Shown piece by piece: positions 5,074 to 5,673 of a stretch of 5,673 bases of DNA (position 1 is the stretch's first letter; each line of letters opens with the position of its first letter). Below the pieces are notes generated by a model that worked only from the letters and a program-made list of their open reading frames with translations, did no database searches and was not told the origin of the DNA. Made by a program: the position numbers and the translations under genes. The stretch comes from Mariprofundales bacterium (GTDB taxonomy: Bacteria; Pseudomonadota; Zetaproteobacteria; Mariprofundales; S012-25), in the NCBI GenBank assembly GCA_015487905.1, contig WFOX01000093.1, positions 1 to 5,673 on the forward strand. Direction: 5' to 3'.

Positions 5074-5673
5074 ATGCCAAGGCGCGGGGGATTGCAAGAA
5101 GGCGAGGGCGTGTTTGAAGTCTTCTCCGACATGGCCCTCTTGTTGCTTTCAGCCTTCATCTTCTTGTTCGCGCTGATGCTCATTTTGTTCCGCATGGAGG
5201 GCGGCGATCCCAAGGCCACGCGCGAATACGCGCGCGTGAAACAAGAGCTTGCGCATGCGAAGGCCGAGCTTGCGCGGCTCAACAAGGAAATGAAGTTGCT
5301 CGCGCAAGGGGATGTGGCGGTGCAGGTGGAGCGCATCCTCGCGCAGGCGGGCCTCGCCAAGGGGAAGGGGCGCAAGGACTTTGATCTTTTCATTGAGGGG
5401 CTCAGGCGGCTTCCGGGCCATACCTTGCACATGGTCGTGGATGCCACAGGCTCCATGCATGGCGTGACAAACTTTCTCATTCCCGTGCTGCGCGTGATCG
5501 CGATCCGCTCGGGCAAGGAGATCACGGCGATCAGTTGGTTTGCGGATGGGCGCACGGGCACCTATCAGGGGACGATGGCGGAGATGTTTGATGCGCTCAT
5601 GCAAAACGCCCCGTTCGTCGGCGCCGATGAGACGATCGGCAAGGCCTTTCGCGACATTGCGCAAAGCGCGCCG
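5074..5673 (+). CDS. MotB-like membrane anchor fused to a VWA domain (partial, runs off the window)
   Basis: The first 200 residues are present; the C-terminus is beyond the window. A short N-terminus with RR (3-4) leads to a single membrane helix at about 18-39, starting FSDMALLLLSAFIF. Asp19 sits where MotB has its proton-carrying Asp32 (motif YAD). A heptad-like, charged region at about 48-78 suggests a coiled coil. From about residue 116 a von Willebrand A domain begins: a hydrophobic strand then DATGS (123-127), the MIDAS motif in its DxTxS form, and GADETIGKAF (183-192), where Thr187 fits the second MIDAS position. The remaining Asp motif would lie outside the window. With the MotB topology the VWA domain would be periplasmic, replacing the OmpA-like domain that anchors MotB and ZorB to peptidoglycan. 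GGAAGAG at 5061-5067, inside the end of the preceding gene, lies 6 bp before the ATG, indicating translational coupling. Asp19 and the 3-bp spacing point to a joint ion-driven complex; the function is unknown. Confidence 0.85.
   Translation, partial: MPRRGGLQEGEGVFEVFSDMALLLLSAFIFLFALMLILFRMEGGDPKATREYARVKQELAHAKAELARLNKEMKLLAQGDVAVQVERILAQAGLAKGKGRKDFDLFIEGLRRLPGHTLHMVVDATGSMHGVTNFLIPVLRVIAIRSGKEITAISWFADGRTGTYQGTMAEMFDALMQNAPFVGADETIGKAFRDIAQSAP

Noticed and set aside
4674..5561. Minus-strand open frame of 295 codons opposite the MotA-like and VWA genes
   Set aside because: It encodes a low-complexity Ser/Arg-rich product and overlaps two + strand genes with clear family motifs.
4021..5673. 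Calling the pair a Zorya (zorAB) system
   Set aside because: The A protein has similar signatures, but the B protein shows a VWA domain rather than the OmpA-like domain of ZorB, and no zorC, zorD or zorE gene is visible in the window.

Overview
This GC-rich window is tightly packed with bacterial genes and reads like a Gram-negative chromosome, probably a proteobacterium. The evidence is the NsrR-type regulator with its operator, the class of inner-membrane proteins, and good Shine-Dalgarno sites. No marker gene fixes the taxon, so this is tentative. I see no tRNA, rRNA, CRISPR array, insertion sequence or integrase.

Left part (1-1808). A few C-terminal codons of an upstream + strand gene appear to end at base 26, followed by a strong hairpin terminator (46-80). 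Next is a small zinc-ribbon membrane protein (102-446, +). It runs head to head at its 3' end, with only 6 bp between, into a large polytopic membrane protein on the minus strand (453-1808). That protein resembles GT-C-type membrane glycosyltransferases but is not firmly identified.

Middle part (1863-3780). This is a nitric-oxide-stress module. An NsrR-like Rrf2 repressor (1863-2297, -) is divergent from a group I truncated haemoglobin (2406-2774, +). The haemoglobin is followed after 37 bp by a ferredoxin-FAD-NAD(P)H reductase (2812-3780, +). The roughly 100-bp divergent region holds a sigma70-like promoter overlapped by a 23-bp palindrome with the same layout as the NsrR operator. Globin plus reductase under NsrR control looks like a flavohaemoglobin (Hmp) split into two polypeptides: the globin would turn NO and O2 into nitrate and the reductase would re-reduce the haem. 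The minus-strand membrane protein lies 54 bp behind nsrR and may be co-transcribed with it.

Right part (3781-5673). A 35-residue single-span membrane protein (3848-3955, +) is followed by a long hairpin (3971-4011). Then come two adjacent genes separated by 3 bp. The first (4021-5070) is a MotA/TolQ/ExbB-type channel subunit with a long cytoplasmic tail. The second (5074 to beyond the window) has a MotB-like membrane helix with the key Asp, then a coiled coil, then a von Willebrand A domain with a MIDAS motif where MotB and ZorB carry a peptidoglycan-binding OmpA domain. This looks like a proton-driven 5:2-type motor or channel coupled to a VWA domain. It is the least conventional part of the window and the best candidate for a poorly described system; the downstream genes needed to define it are not visible.
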